This document shows, piece by piece, positions 49,451 through 61,249 of a DNA stretch of 64,000 bases (the stretch's first letter is position 1; every line of letters begins with the position of its first letter). The translations under genes were made by a program, and so were the position numbers. This DNA comes from Topomyia yanbarensis (lineage: Eukaryota > Arthropoda > Insecta > Diptera > Culicidae), in NCBI RefSeq assembly GCF_030247195.1, contig NC_080671.1, forward strand, positions 31,861,543 to 31,925,542, written 5' to 3'. The notes under the pieces were generated by a model. That model saw only the letters and a program-made list of their open reading frames with translations, searched no databases and was not told the origin of the DNA.

Positions 49451-52390
49451 AGCTGAGACCTTCGCATAGTGGTGTAAGCGTAACCGCAGGATTCAATTCA
49501 CTAAAATCAATTTAGACACTACTTCGTTAGAAGTTGGAAATTGCATCACTTCTTCAGATAATTTTTAATCGATTACCAATCTTCTTGGCAGTAAAATTGT
49601 CTTCCATAATTTCTATTCTAGTGATGTTTTGATACAACGAATAGACTCTTCTGGTGGAAACAGAAATCATCTCGGGGATGGGACAGTGAGGATCATTTTT
49701 CCTGGTCACTCTATTGCACAGTTGTTACACTTTTTAAATTTGAAGAGCAAAGAAACATGTTGTACAACATCATCATACGCTCTTATCAAATTAATTCCAT
49801 CAACTTCCTCGATGAGTTGCACAATTCAGTTGAAAATACACTACGGCAGCAAACTGTTCTACTTAGATACTTTTATAGCCGCAGTTACAGACGACCTGCC
49901 ATATCATAGAATTTTGCTGAAATTTTATAAATATTTTTGAACAAAATTGTTAGTGACCGTGTAGTACTCAGCAATTCTGTTCGAATTTGCATTGTATTAT
50001 TAATTTGTTTTGAAAGTCATTTTCTGAAGACTGACTTTCGAAACCTTTCAAGCGAAGGACATCACGTCAGTAAAATCGACTGTTCAACGAACCAAATGAC
50101 ACACACACATACACGTTGCTGCACTCTGCACGCAGTCCGTATATCTTAATAATTGCCAGACACAGTTCGCATCACTGCAATCGAATCCGTTTTTCGAGGC
50201 TTTATAAATAAACTTGAAATAGTAAAACAAAACCCAACCGTCGTCTCAGTAGTAGTAGTAGATCCGTGTACGGAGGGAAGCTCACTCACAAACGGCACTG
50301 AGCTCTCGGATTGGGAAGTTAGCTCCGGTAAACGCAGACAAGACACAGGAAGGAGGCTCCGCGCTTGCGCTGCTGTTTGTTGTTGTTGTTGGCTCAGAAG
50401 TTGGCCCCGTAATGTTTAATGGATGAAGTGCAGCAGCAGCAGCTTAACAGCAACGCACCGTCGGCAGTCGCAACAGTAATATCGGAAAAAACATGTGTTA
50501 TGTGGTCTTGATGTGCTCACCGCACCAACCACCACCACCACACCAATTCACGTTTGTGGAATTTCACAACAAGGGAACGAACGCCCGCATATTTGGATGT
50601 GCTTCGCTGGATCAAACTTCCTCTCGGAAATTAGATGTTTGGAAAATCGTACAGCTCTCGGAACGATGCACGCGCGTCTACAGACGGCATCATCCGAGGG
50701 AGGTTTGAGCGGGTTGGAAAAATCGTGCAATTGTGCGTTCGGGGTAATTAAAATTTTTATTCCGGCCAACAAATGAAAACTAAATCGGCGGCAGCAGTTT
50801 CAATAAAAAAAATGGAGAGAGATTTGATCGTAAACATAATTTCTAACCTGAGCCACGAAGAAACGTTAGCTCGCGGAGATAATAGTAGTAATCGAGTAAT
50901 ATAAACAGCGCTAATGGATTAGAGATAGGTTGCGTTTGGTGCTTCGCGGCTTTTTGGGAATTTCAGCTACAACCAAGTTCCACGCGACCCACCGTGCTGA
51001 GAACGATTCGTGCAAACTAATTTTCTAGACACGACCGACCAGCAGAGCTTAGAACGAATCCGATAACCAGCAAAGACCTTGAAGTGGCAAAAAGCAAAAA
51101 GATTGACTGGCAATCTTATTAGCTGATTTCTTTTGAGAGCCAATTCGTTTCCCAAAAGTAGTTTCATCATTCCATATCCTCACGTTTCCCCCCTCAATAT
51201 GGATACGGTCTCAAGCTCAAGGTAGAGTTTCTACGATTTGATGAGGCTCGATTCTTCTTTGGGAAAAATGATTAATATCTCGGCTGTTGTTCGGTGGTTC
51301 TTCGTTTCACGGAAGACTCCACCGCTGTCGAAGAATTGACCATTATCAAGATTCGATGCGCCGGGTTTTGTTACACAGCAATTCTTCGTTTCACTATTGT
51401 GCCCTTTTTTCGCTGGAAATTCATACTTTTTTATTATTATTCACATTGCCTCGCTTCTGAAGGTGATTCCTGCTTCCAAGAACTAGTCTGACCTAGCTAC
51501 TAGGGTACGTATTCGGAGGGGAACCGATCAATTCAATAGCGTATTCAAAACAGCAAAACTCGCTGCTCGACTTCCTAATGAGCCCGCGCCCGCCGTACTG
51601 CACCGGATGCGGTGTACGTATTGAAGGGGGAAGTGTTTCACGTCAGAGGGCATTGTTCCGAGTCGAGTCTCTCTCTCGCGATCGGTAAGCAGTAGTAGCG
51701 TAATGAATTCGGGATGTGCATCGTAATTCGTCTCAAAATGAGTGAAGGGTCGAATAGAAAGAATAGCGAAATATGCGTTTTAGACTTTTACGAACCTGTT
51801 AGTGCGGTGCACGTGTTTTTTTGCGGCATAGAGTTGCAATTATTAGGAGCTTTAATTATAGGGTTTTAGTTGGAATGGTTGCAGAGTGAATACTTTCAGT
51901 GGTAACCGTTACTGGTGCAGCTGTGGTCCTATAATCATTACTTGAATTTATTTTTCATGTTGTGCGTCATGCAAATGGGCTCTTTGAAGTAACTAGTTTA
52001 TATTTAGTTCACTTGCTCAAACAAGCCCTAGCATTTTTCCAGCAATCAAAATTTCTGTGCTTGCGGGACATCACCCGTGACCACTTGTTTGCTTGTTAAC
52101 ACAAATAGTGTTCCGTTTTAGATTTAGCGTCTATCTGGTGGCTTCATAGGTTTGTCCGATACTGGTGAAACGTAAATCTATGACTTACTTCTAATCAACA
52201 ATGCGAACATTTTAAACTGGATAGGGTAAAGAGAATATTTTAGCACTATGAGGGAGGGGACCGCACTATTTTTTCAACAACTTTTGAATAAAGTTATATT
52301 ATCTATAACCTTTTTCAGAATAAAGTATCAGTGTACTGTCTTTAAACATCTTTACAATGATTCTTTAGCAGAAATGTCTCTATTTTCAGC
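49451..52390. other. Unassigned DNA, possible low-copy sequence at 50100-51900
   Basis: No gene is supported. The part 50100-51900 is richer in GC with short GTT/CAG runs and few repeats, so it may be host untranslated or regulatory DNA. Frames of 65-103 codons here have no recognisable domain. Confidence 0.4.
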
Positions 52391-52917
52391 TTAACCCTTT
52401 CATGCCCAACTTTTTTATAGTGCACGTAGGGTTTCAAAACTATTTTTGCTTGAAAACGGTGGGGTCAAGAAATTCGAAAAGTCTATTTTCATAAAGATAG
52501 GTGCTTCCATGGCAGTGCTAGAAGCTGGTCAATTTTTACCTTCTAATGCTCAATACAATTCTCTTAGAATAATTACAATAGTCCAATTACGTGGAAAACG
52601 TAGCCAGCCACAGTCTAAATTGGTAAGTTTTATCAGTTTTCAATAATATTGCACCATAACAAAGATATATGAAAAAATCATTTTCCGTCATCAACGCAAA
52701 CTGTCCCTGGCAGTACTGCTCCATCGGAATCCAATCAGACTAATTTCAATAACTTCAGTTCTAGAGCTGATCCTTGTAACTGTTAATACTCAAATTAAAG
52801 GCAATAATCACAATAATGAGCCTTACTTGTTTTTGTGAGCAAATCTCGCCTCAATCAAAAGTTATAGCTGTTTAAAAACGTTGTTGTCCACAAACAACAT
52901 GGCCATGAATGGGTTAA
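52391..52917. mobile_element. TTAA MITE, family T2, copy 2
   Basis: Begins TTAACCCTTTCATGCCCAAC and ends GGCCATGAATGGGTTAA, an imperfect inverted repeat with TTAA at both ends (52391-52394, 52914-52917). The subterminal palindrome TTGTTGTCCACAAACAACA is near the right end. The size (527 bp) and TTAA target fit a piggyBac-type nonautonomous element. Same family as 48918-49331, in the opposite orientation. Confidence 0.85.
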
Positions 52918-53725
52918 GTAAAAATAAATCTTCTATTCTGTGCATCTATTCTTACCTCAACGATCCAATTGTCGCCTCCTGGGCGTGGTTAATTTCACCT
53001 CATCGAAAAACAATCTGGTTAAAGTGCAATACCTTATATTCCATTTGCGGCGATTCTAACAAGGTATCCAGATCCATGTACGCCAACGCATTATTTGTGA
53101 AACGAATTTTTCTACTTTTAGAAGAAGAGCGCAATCGCAGAAAATAATCATGCGATTTCAAATAACTGGTGAAAAGATGAAAAGAAATTTCTGCAATGAG
53201 CAATCGGTTGAATAACTTGAAACAATTGATGATTTATACCGGAAATTGCATTACAATACAGGGTTTTTGGTACAAGATTATGAACCTCTTGAGGGGTGAT
53301 CGACTGTCATATTTGGAGAAAAAATCGTTCTACACATACCGTCAAATCTCAACCGTTACAGAGCTATTGAACTTTTTGTGTAAAACTTATTTTAAATATT
53401 TTAGATCCATTGGAAAGGTGAGAAAATTTCCTATTGAATATCTTTGAGTCAATTAGTTTTAGTTACCTTGTAGTTGTAAAGTAGTTAAAAGCTAGTGTTT
53501 TTGATGTGGTTTTTGTTAATTTTCTCAAAATAATGAATTATGATTATAGCAATATCTATTATCCAAAAGTTGGATTTTAGGACGATTATCAATTTGTTCT
53601 GAGGAATTCCACGAAGATCCGTCCGAAAATCTTTAAAATCCTGACCGACCATCTTAGATTCCAATGAAACTTTACACGTTTCACCGTCATGCAAGACTAA
53701 AAATTTTCCACGGGTAATAAGATTA

Positions 53726-55735
53726 TTTTGACACAAGAGCAACTTTTCAAAAGGGCGTAAACGTTTCTACGTGTATGAATTTCAAAATTTTTTTGTTCGA
53801 TTACTGTATTTTATACAGCAAAACTATCTGAGAACGAGTTAAAGGGAATGAATACTTCTGTCTGAAAAAAATATACACTGAAAAAAATGTTGTGTCATTT
53901 TTCAAAAAAACAAAAATTTATGATAAAAATTGAATTTGCGAAAAAACCCATTTTTTTAATTTTTTTATATTTTGTTACCAAAAACCGAAAGAGAAAGGAA
54001 ACATTTTGAATGTGATTGCATGATGGAGAATAAATTGGTAAAAAGTTTTTCTAACCATAACTTCGCACATGTTTTTAAATTTCATACTAATAGACATATA
54101 AAATTGTAATTCTATTACTGAATATAATTCTAAGCACCATTTAAAATCAAAATGCATTTAACAAAAATATTCCAAAATGCGATAGTTTTCGAGATATTTT
54201 AAATTTTGCTACTTCAAAAACAATTAATTCGTGTAATTATGCCCTTTTTAAAAGTTATTCGCGTTACCCCATCAAAAAATGTGTAAAATTTAATGTTTAT
54301 CGTTTTAAAGACGTAAAAGCAACTTTTTTAGTGTATTTGGATCCTGGAGAAGCTTTCAATAAAAAAGTTTTCCTAACAACAACTTTTGACATTTTTTTAT
54401 AATTCTTACTATTTGCAGTTAAAAATTCAATTTTCTTTTTGAATATGATTCTAAGCGCCATTTTAAATCGAAATGCTCTTAACAAAAAATTTATAAAATT
54501 AGTAGTTCTCGAGATATTTTAACTTTTGTTTTAACAACACAATTATTTTGTTTTATTGCGACCTTTTCATAAGTTAGTCGCGTTTCTCCATCAACAATAA
54601 TAGGTTTTTCAAAAGGCCCGTAAGCTTTCCTGCAACTTTCTCTTTGACATCAAGGCGATATTGTGAAACATTTTAAAGTTACATTAAAACAACCAACATA
54701 TGATTCAGCTATATAGTTTAATCAACAGACCCTATGGTTGAAATATATTTTGGTTGCTTTCATGTAACTTTCAAATGGTTTACAATATCGCCTTGATGTC
54801 AAAGAGAAAGTTGCACGAAAGTTTACGGGCCTTTTGAAAAACCTATTATTGTTGATGAAGAAACGCGACTAACTTATGAAAAGGTCGTAATAAAACAAAA
54901 TAATTGTGTTGTTAAAACAAAAGTTAAAATATCTCGAGAACTGCTACATTTTAGAAAATTTTTGTTAAGAGCATTTCGATTTAAAATGGCGTTTAGAATC
55001 ATATTCAAAAAGAAAATTGTATTTTTGACTGCAAATAGTAAGAATTATAAAAAAAATGTCAAAAGTTGTTGTTAGGAAAACTTTTTTATTGAAAGCTTCT
55101 CCATGATCCAAATACACTAAAAAGGTTGCTTTTACGTCTTTAAAACGATAAACATTAAATTTTTGACATTTTTTGATGGGGAAACGTGAATAACTTTTAA
55201 AAAGAGCATAATTACACGAATTAATTGTTTTTGAAGTAGCAAAATTTCAAATATCTCGAAAACTATCGCATTTTGGAATATTTTTGTTAAATGCTTTTTG
55301 ATTTTAAATGGTGCTTAGAATTATATTCTTATATTCTGTAATAGAATTACAATTTTGTATGTCTATTAGTATGAAATTTAAAAACATGTACGAAGTTAGT
55401 GTTAGAAAAACTTTTTTACCAATTTTTTCTCCATCATGCAAGCACAATCAAAATGTTTCTTTTCTCTTTAGGTTTTTGGTAACAAATTATAAAAATTAAA
55501 AAAAATGGGTTTTTTCGCAATTTAAATTTTTATCATAATTTTTTGTTTTTTTGAAAAATGACATAACATTTTTTTCAGTGTATATTTTTTTCGGACAGAA
55601 GTATTCATTCCCTGTAACTTGTTCTCAGATAGTTTTGCTCTATAAAATATAGTAATCGAACAAAAAAATTTTGAAATTCATTCACGTAGAAACGTTTACG
55701 CCCTTTTGAAAAATTACTCTTGTATCAAAATATTC
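53726..55735. mobile_element. 2-kb near-perfect palindrome FB-C
   Basis: Two arms of about 980 bp are inverted copies with few mismatches around a centre near 54725. For example, AAGGGCGTAAACG at 53751 pairs with CGTTTACGCCCTT ending at 55705, and CAAGGCGAT at 54651 pairs with ATCGCCTTG ending at 54795. The loop is at most about 60 bp. Each arm contains two diverged subrepeats of about 300 bp (about 53985-54290 and 54300-54600 on the left). The layout resembles a foldback element or a large hairpin MITE. All frames inside are AT-rich noncoding artefacts. Confidence 0.85.
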
Positions 55736-55845
55736 CAATTGCCAGAGAATATCATGGAGATTCATACAGCGAACACACCTGCAAAGTTTTCTTCGAATCG
55801 ACGATGGTCATATTTTGCGGTCGGCCGGTTTCTCATGGAATCCCT

Positions 55846-56829
55846 CTTCTTCAACATTATATTCCTCTCTCTTCTTGTTTCTTTGTAATTTCATTACTAA
55901 ACTTTTCCTGTAATCGACTTGCAAGTGCTTAAAAAACTCTAATCCTAAAAATATGCTTTATATCGTTATTTCCAAGGCTTTCATTGGAAAGTTGAGGAAA
56001 TTTTCTCCCGACGCATGTATAAATATCTTTTAGTTAAGTGTACTGAATGACTTTTTACTAGTAAAATATTTCATTTAGCGTTTTTTAGAAAGTTTTCTAA
56101 TTATTCTAATTATTAATTAACTAAATTTTTCATTACTATTGTTCATTTAGAACCCCTAATATTCTCCAAAACTTGTTATTTGACACTTTTTGACGCTTTT
56201 CATTTCGCTGCAATTTAATAGTTAACACAGTATACCTCACCTCAAATGTAGTGGGTTCGAAATCGTTGTTTTTGCATATGATACAAAGTGATAAAAATGA
56301 TTTTGCTTCGAAACAAAAAGAGATCATTGAATGGAGTAATTGAAAGAATTGTAGAACTTGCTGAGATGCATTGTGATGTTTTTTATTTACTATTTTAAGA
56401 GAATTAACGAAAATGCCAATAATAACACTTACTTTAAACTAATTTACTTCTAAAAGAATACTAAATTCACTTAACTGAAAGGTATTAATACATTTTTCTC
56501 TGCAAAATTTACCTGGCTTTCGAATGAAAAGAAGAAAAGGTACAATAAGTGTCATACTTTTTCGGTTAGGGCTAGTATTAGTAAAAATGAGATAAAAATA
56601 TCCAAGTTCAATAACTCAACATGTAAACAATAAAAGATAAGTGTATCATGTCGAAGAACAAATTATGCTGCTTTTCAAAACTAACAATCTGAATTATTAA
56701 AATGATGATGTTAACTATTAAGATATTCGTGAAATGAACGAAAAATCGATCAAAATGGTTAAATTTTAATGAAATTACTTGGAAAATGTTACTTAACCTT
56801 TTTAACTGAAACATGTGAGGACATCACTC
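55846..56829. other. Unassigned AT-rich DNA
   Basis: This is the part of the right arm with no counterpart on the left. No gene, repeat end or RNA gene is supported. Confidence 0.4.
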
Positions 56830-57059
56830 AATGGGAAGTTTTCTCACCTATCCAATGGGTCTAAAAGATTTGAAATACAAAGTATACTTTTTGAGTAAGA
56901 GGTATTTTAAGACAAATAATGTTTAGTTTTATTCAATAGTTTTAATAACAAAAAACGATTTTTTTCTCCAAATATGACAGTCAATCGCCTCTTATTCATG
57001 AATCAAACACCTTGTATAATTTCAAATTTATGTTTTAGTTTGGCCACACTGCTGATTCT

Positions 57060-57650
57060 TTCTTGTGTGCTGGATGCAAAAAATTTGTCTTGATTGTGGT
57101 AGTGTATCGGAAAAAAAACATTACGATAATGTGTGTGGAATGATTCAACGTATCAAACTGCGGCATGGTCTGCAGGCATATAAAATAATCAAAAACGCCA
57201 ATCGAAAAGAAGTTGCAAACCAACAGTCGCGGAATCTCTACGATCGAATTTTTGAGAACGAAAAGCAGTGTATATCGAAGGGCGAAGAAACTTACGTTAA
57301 CCTTCCGGCAGTCGCGCTAGTGCACTGAGTGCACGCTACTTTGAAAATCTAGCGAAATCGTCTTAGAGCAGCTGCGGCTATTAGTTCAGTGAGCCATTTG
57401 CGTGACTTCCGGAGGGTTAAGGAAGACCTAAAAAACCCTTCTGGGTTCTTAATTTTATACAATGGTCATCAGCAAGGATGGGGCTGACTAGGAAGAATTT
57501 GCTCAGGTTAATGCAGGTTAGTTTGATCAAAAGATACTTGTCTGGCAGGCGATTTGCAGTTGCAGTTTATGTTTATTGACATTTTTCACGAACGGGACTG
57601 TCAACGCTGACGTATACTAGCTGGCGTGCTTAGGGGCCAAAAATGAAATC
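57060..57650 (+). pseudogene. Mariner/Tc1-like transposase pseudogene C
   Basis: Plus-strand fragments read RHGLQAYKIIKNANRKEVANQ-type sequence, then NLYDRIFENEKQCI and GEETYV, corresponding to the region up to the first catalytic Asp/Glu box ([DE]DETYVK). After the MITE at 57297-57420 the frame resumes with EDLKNPSGF, then in shifted frames LVWQAICSC and NGTVNADVY, family motifs downstream of the first catalytic residue. In the family the enzyme moves DNA by cut and paste at TA. Here the first Asp is Gly and several frames are broken, so it is dead. Whether it is mariner proper or a related IS630 branch is unresolved. Confidence 0.75.
57297..57420. mobile_element. Short TTAA MITE inside the transposase
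   Basis: Begins TTAACCTTCCGGCAGTCGC and ends GTGACTTCCGGAGGGTTAA, imperfect inverted repeats with TTAA at both ends. It is 124 bp long. Removing it and one TTAA gives an uninterrupted TYVKEDLK reading in the transposase remnant, which proves the insertion and its target. Confidence 0.9.
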
Positions 57651-58378
57651 ATTTAGAAAATTATCGTTTTCAAACTAATTTTTATTTGTGCCATGAACAT
57701 TTAGTATATCAAACCAATGTATTGTGCATCATGGTCAAAGCAGGGCGGAACTCGAATTGCATAGTTTTGCAGTGGCAGTATATGATTGTTGCCATCGTGA
57801 GAAGCGGTATTGGTATAGGAGCAATCACACAATTCGTCTGACAAGTTATGAAGTGGTGACATCCTTCGTGTTGTCAGGCCAACATCCTTGTTTTCAAACC
57901 TGCTAAATATTCGGAAAATGTTCTGTCATGCGAATGTCACAGATCTTCTAGGCCGAATATTTCCAAAGTGTGATCTGTATTTCGTTTCAAGGACATTCGT
58001 AGATAGCCACGTCGGAGCTACGCGTACGATAAGTGTCACAGTTGCAACTTAGGATATATCCACGTGTCAGCCAGAAGAGGTAATCAACTCTTTTGAATTC
58101 TGCATCTCAGGGAAATAGATTCAAAGGAAATGGAACACACTAAGGTTTTTTTACACGGGGGATATATACCGCGTTACATTCAATGCAAAAGACTTTTGAC
58201 GATTTTAGGAAAAGGGATGATTTCGGAGTTTTATCAAAAATGTTGTTAGTCCTTTTGACGATTTTTGAACAAGTTTTTTGCACGCATTATACACGCATAC
58301 ATTATATACGCTTTTATTCTAATTCCTTAGTCTTTTTTCCTTTTTTATTTTGACTATGTTAGTCACATTTTCTTTTTT
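57651..58378. other. Unassigned DNA
   Basis: No gene is supported. Near 58145-58175 a short ACACGGGGG...CCGCG piece resembles the ACGCGG MITE at 9110-9391 and may be a remnant. Confidence 0.4.
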
Positions 58379-58588
58379 ACGTTTTAACGACATTCAATTA
58401 GCTAGAGATTAGTGGGTAGGGAAAGTTATGAAACTTAGAGCCATAGTACTCAAGTGAGAGCAAGGATGTGAAGTAAACAGATCGGAAAACAGGGTCATTA
58501 GAACAGGCTTAATATCGTACGGGCTTAATCTTTGCCTTCTGATAATGAGGGTCGAGCTTAGGCAGAATAACTACGAATCACCCGAGTT
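58379..58588 (-). repeat. Dispersed repeat R1, copy 2 (inverted)
   Basis: Reverse-complement copy of 37285-37505, about 21 kb away. Ends GAATCACCCGAG at the sharp boundary. Confidence 0.7.
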
Positions 58589-58599
58589 ATAATTAGTTA

Positions 58600-60410
58600 T
58601 TAATTCCTTAGAAGATTTTTGGAAAAGTGGAAACGTCGGATCTTGAGGTTTGCTTTTGGCCCGCCCTTAAACAATATGCTTATTTTCGGAATAGTATTGA
58701 CGAGTAGACGCCAAATATAGATGTCTGAGACCATTTTAAAAATCAAGATGGCGACTTCCGGCTTAGCGGAATTCTCTAAAACACAATCGAAATGGGTATT
58801 TTTGGAACAAGCTTGACGAGTAGACACCAGCTATCGATGTCTGTGGCCATTTCGAAAATCAAGGTGGTGACTTCCGGTTCCATGGAATTATCTAAAACCC
58901 AATCAGTATGGGTATTTTTCGAACGAGCTTGACGAGCCAGATATTGATCCTCAGATAGGTCGGAATACTTCCGACCTATCAGAATTTTCCATAACCCAAT
59001 CAGTATGCATATTTTCAGAACGGGTCTAATGAGCGCATGATAGAGATCAATGTCTGAGGCCATTATGAAATACAAAATGGCGACTATCGGCGTAGCGATA
59101 TTCTGTATATCTCAGACAATGTGAAGTGTATTGGAACTTGATTGACAAATATGCAGTTGCCAGAAATTTGACGTCATTTTAGCACCCAAGATGGTTCTGA
59201 TTATTTAGTATAAATATCCAGTGTAAAACAAAAAGATACATTTATTTTTCTATATTTTGCATTAATTAGATAAAAAAATGTTCTCATGGGTGGATTTACT
59301 TGAATCGAATCAATAAGCTGACAATTAAGGGGAAATAAGAAATATTATTAATATGAATGAGATGTTCACTAAACTAGAAGTCACCATCTTGGATTAGTAC
59401 ATGACTTCCAGAGTTGAAATCCGATATCCATTTATCAACGCTATTCAGAAAATCCCCACATTATTTTAGTAATTTAAAATTTTACGAAACCGAAGTGGCC
59501 ATCTTAGTTTTCAAAATGGCCTCTGACATTGATCTCTACCACGCGATCATTAGGCCCATTCTGAAAATATGCATACTCATTGGATTATAGAGAATTCCGT
59601 TAGACCGGCAGTCGTCATCTTGGTACAGTAAGATTCCGTTTTTGGCATGCTCCATTTTTGGCAACAAAAAAGTTCCGTTTTTGGCAACATTATTTTTGTT
59701 CATGGTAAATCTTTTGAAAAATGCTCAATAATCATTTCGGTGTAATAATGGATATCACTTTTGACTTTATTTCCAAACATAGGAGTCATATTAACTAAAT
59801 TTTGTGGAGGCGGGCATAGCGAATAAAGTTAAATTTTTGGATTTTTTTTCTATTATTTAATTCCATTTCACATATTCTTATATAATTAATGTTCTTGTAA
59901 CATTCATGATGTCACAAATTGCAAATAAAACCTTTTAAAGTAAGGTTCCATTTTTGGAACGGTTCCAGTTTTAGCAACTGAAAAAAAAAATTGTTGCCAA
60001 AAACGGAATCCCACCGTATTCCAAATGGCTTCAGACACGGATATTTGGAGTCTACTCGTCAAGCCCATTGCAAATATTTATGGAAGAATTCCACTGCACC
60101 GGAAATCGCCATTTTGGTTTTCAAAAAGGCCTTAAACATCGATATCTGACATCCACCTATCAATCCTGTTCGAAAAATACCCATATTGATTGGGGTTTAG
60201 AGAATTCCACTGAACCAGAAGTCGCCATCTTGGTTTTCAAAATAACCTCAAGACATTGATATCTGACGTCTACTCTGCAAGCCCGCTCCAAAAATACCCA
60301 TATTGATTGAGTTGTAGTGAATTTCACTGAACCGGAAGTCGCCATCTTGGTTTTCAAAATGGCCTCAGACATGGGTATTTGGCGTCTACTCATTAATACT
60401 GTTCCAAAAG
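58600..60410. repeat. Head-to-head array FB-D
   Basis: Diverged units of about 115 bp contain AAGATGGCGACTTCCGG, AATCAGTATGGGTATTTTT and AGCTTGACGAGTAGAC-type blocks. Units at about 58600-59090 face one way and units at about 59490-60410 the other, separated by 59100-59490. The array is interrupted by a MITE at 59626-60016. The inverse arrangement resembles that of FB-A, but the units are unrelated. Confidence 0.75.
59626..60016. mobile_element. Pogo-like TA MITE
   Basis: Begins CAGTAAGATTCCGTTTTTGG and ends GGAATCCCACCG, imperfect inverted repeats over about 24 bp. TA flanks both sides (59624-59625, 60017-60018). Removing it and one TA restores the array unit (CATCTTGGTATTCCAAATGG, like CATCTTGGTTTTCAAAATGG in neighbouring units). 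CAGT-type ends and a TA target fit the pogo group. Confidence 0.85.
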
Positions 60411-61249
60411 CAGCCAGAGTGCCAGGGTCTTCACTGTAGAGGAAAAGACTCGTTAGCTGGTCGCCGTCTGTTTTAGTCCCGCTCATGAATTCGTCTACCT
60501 GTGGGAGAAGTGGAGCACATGTTAAAGGTGAAAATGTTCATTGCAAAGCAGTAAGTTCTAATTATTCAGTTCCAACATGTATAGAATGTGGTTCTGATGC
60601 AATTGGACTAACAACTTTTGCGAAGTTGTATACAAAGTTGAGGAAGAAATGTGAGCTAAGTTCGTGAGTTTTATGCAAATTTTGTTTGAAAAAACAAAAG
60701 ACAATTGGTTGGTAGTACTATCGAAGAAACAAAAATAAATATTAAAAATAAATAAATGCGGTAAACGCTCCAAACCAACCGCTTAATTGAAATAAAAAAG
60801 TAAAAAAAAATATGAAAAATGCGTTGTGGTGTATAAACGATTTAGTTTTCCAAAACAATTTTTTCCGATAAAACTATTTTGACAAAATGATTTGATCTAA
60901 AAGGTATTCAAAATTTTAAACATAAATTCATTGCATCTAGAATTTTTGGACGAAAAGGTTCGTTGAAGTACACGTACTATAAATATGAACAACTTAAAAG
61001 AATATGAAAATCGGTTGAATAGTTTTTGAGATATCACTTTATACACGAGATAATCGTGAATAAAGTTTTGTTAAAAAAAATTATGGATGTAAGCAGCGCG
61101 CTCCGAACGGGTGTAACTTGAAATCTGCTTCTTTCCCGCTCTTGTGGTATCATCAATTTTTATTGCCTCAAATGCCATGCTTGGTGGTGTTATAAAATAT
61201 CAATTTTTATCTTAAGAGAAAGCACTGAAATTTCATAGATAGGTTACCC
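60411..61249. other. Unassigned DNA
   Basis: No gene is supported. A 60-codon frame at 60485-60667 with several Cys has no recognised motif spacing. Confidence 0.4.

Larger units (their letters stand above)
53220..57010. repeat. Wide, diverged inverted repeat around the palindrome
   Basis: Outer segments 53220-53450 and 56830-57010 are inverted copies (shared CTGTCATATTTGGAGAAAAA and CATTGGAAAGGTGAGAAAA). The next segments, 53600-53725 and 55736-55845, are also inverted but more diverged. The right side carries about 800 bp with no partner on the left. Together with the inner palindrome they form one roughly 3.8-kb inverted structure. Confidence 0.7.

Noticed and set aside
49629..49940. 103-codon frame as a gene
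   Set aside because: No recognisable domain or start context, and flanking sequence is transposon debris. A real exon cannot be excluded.
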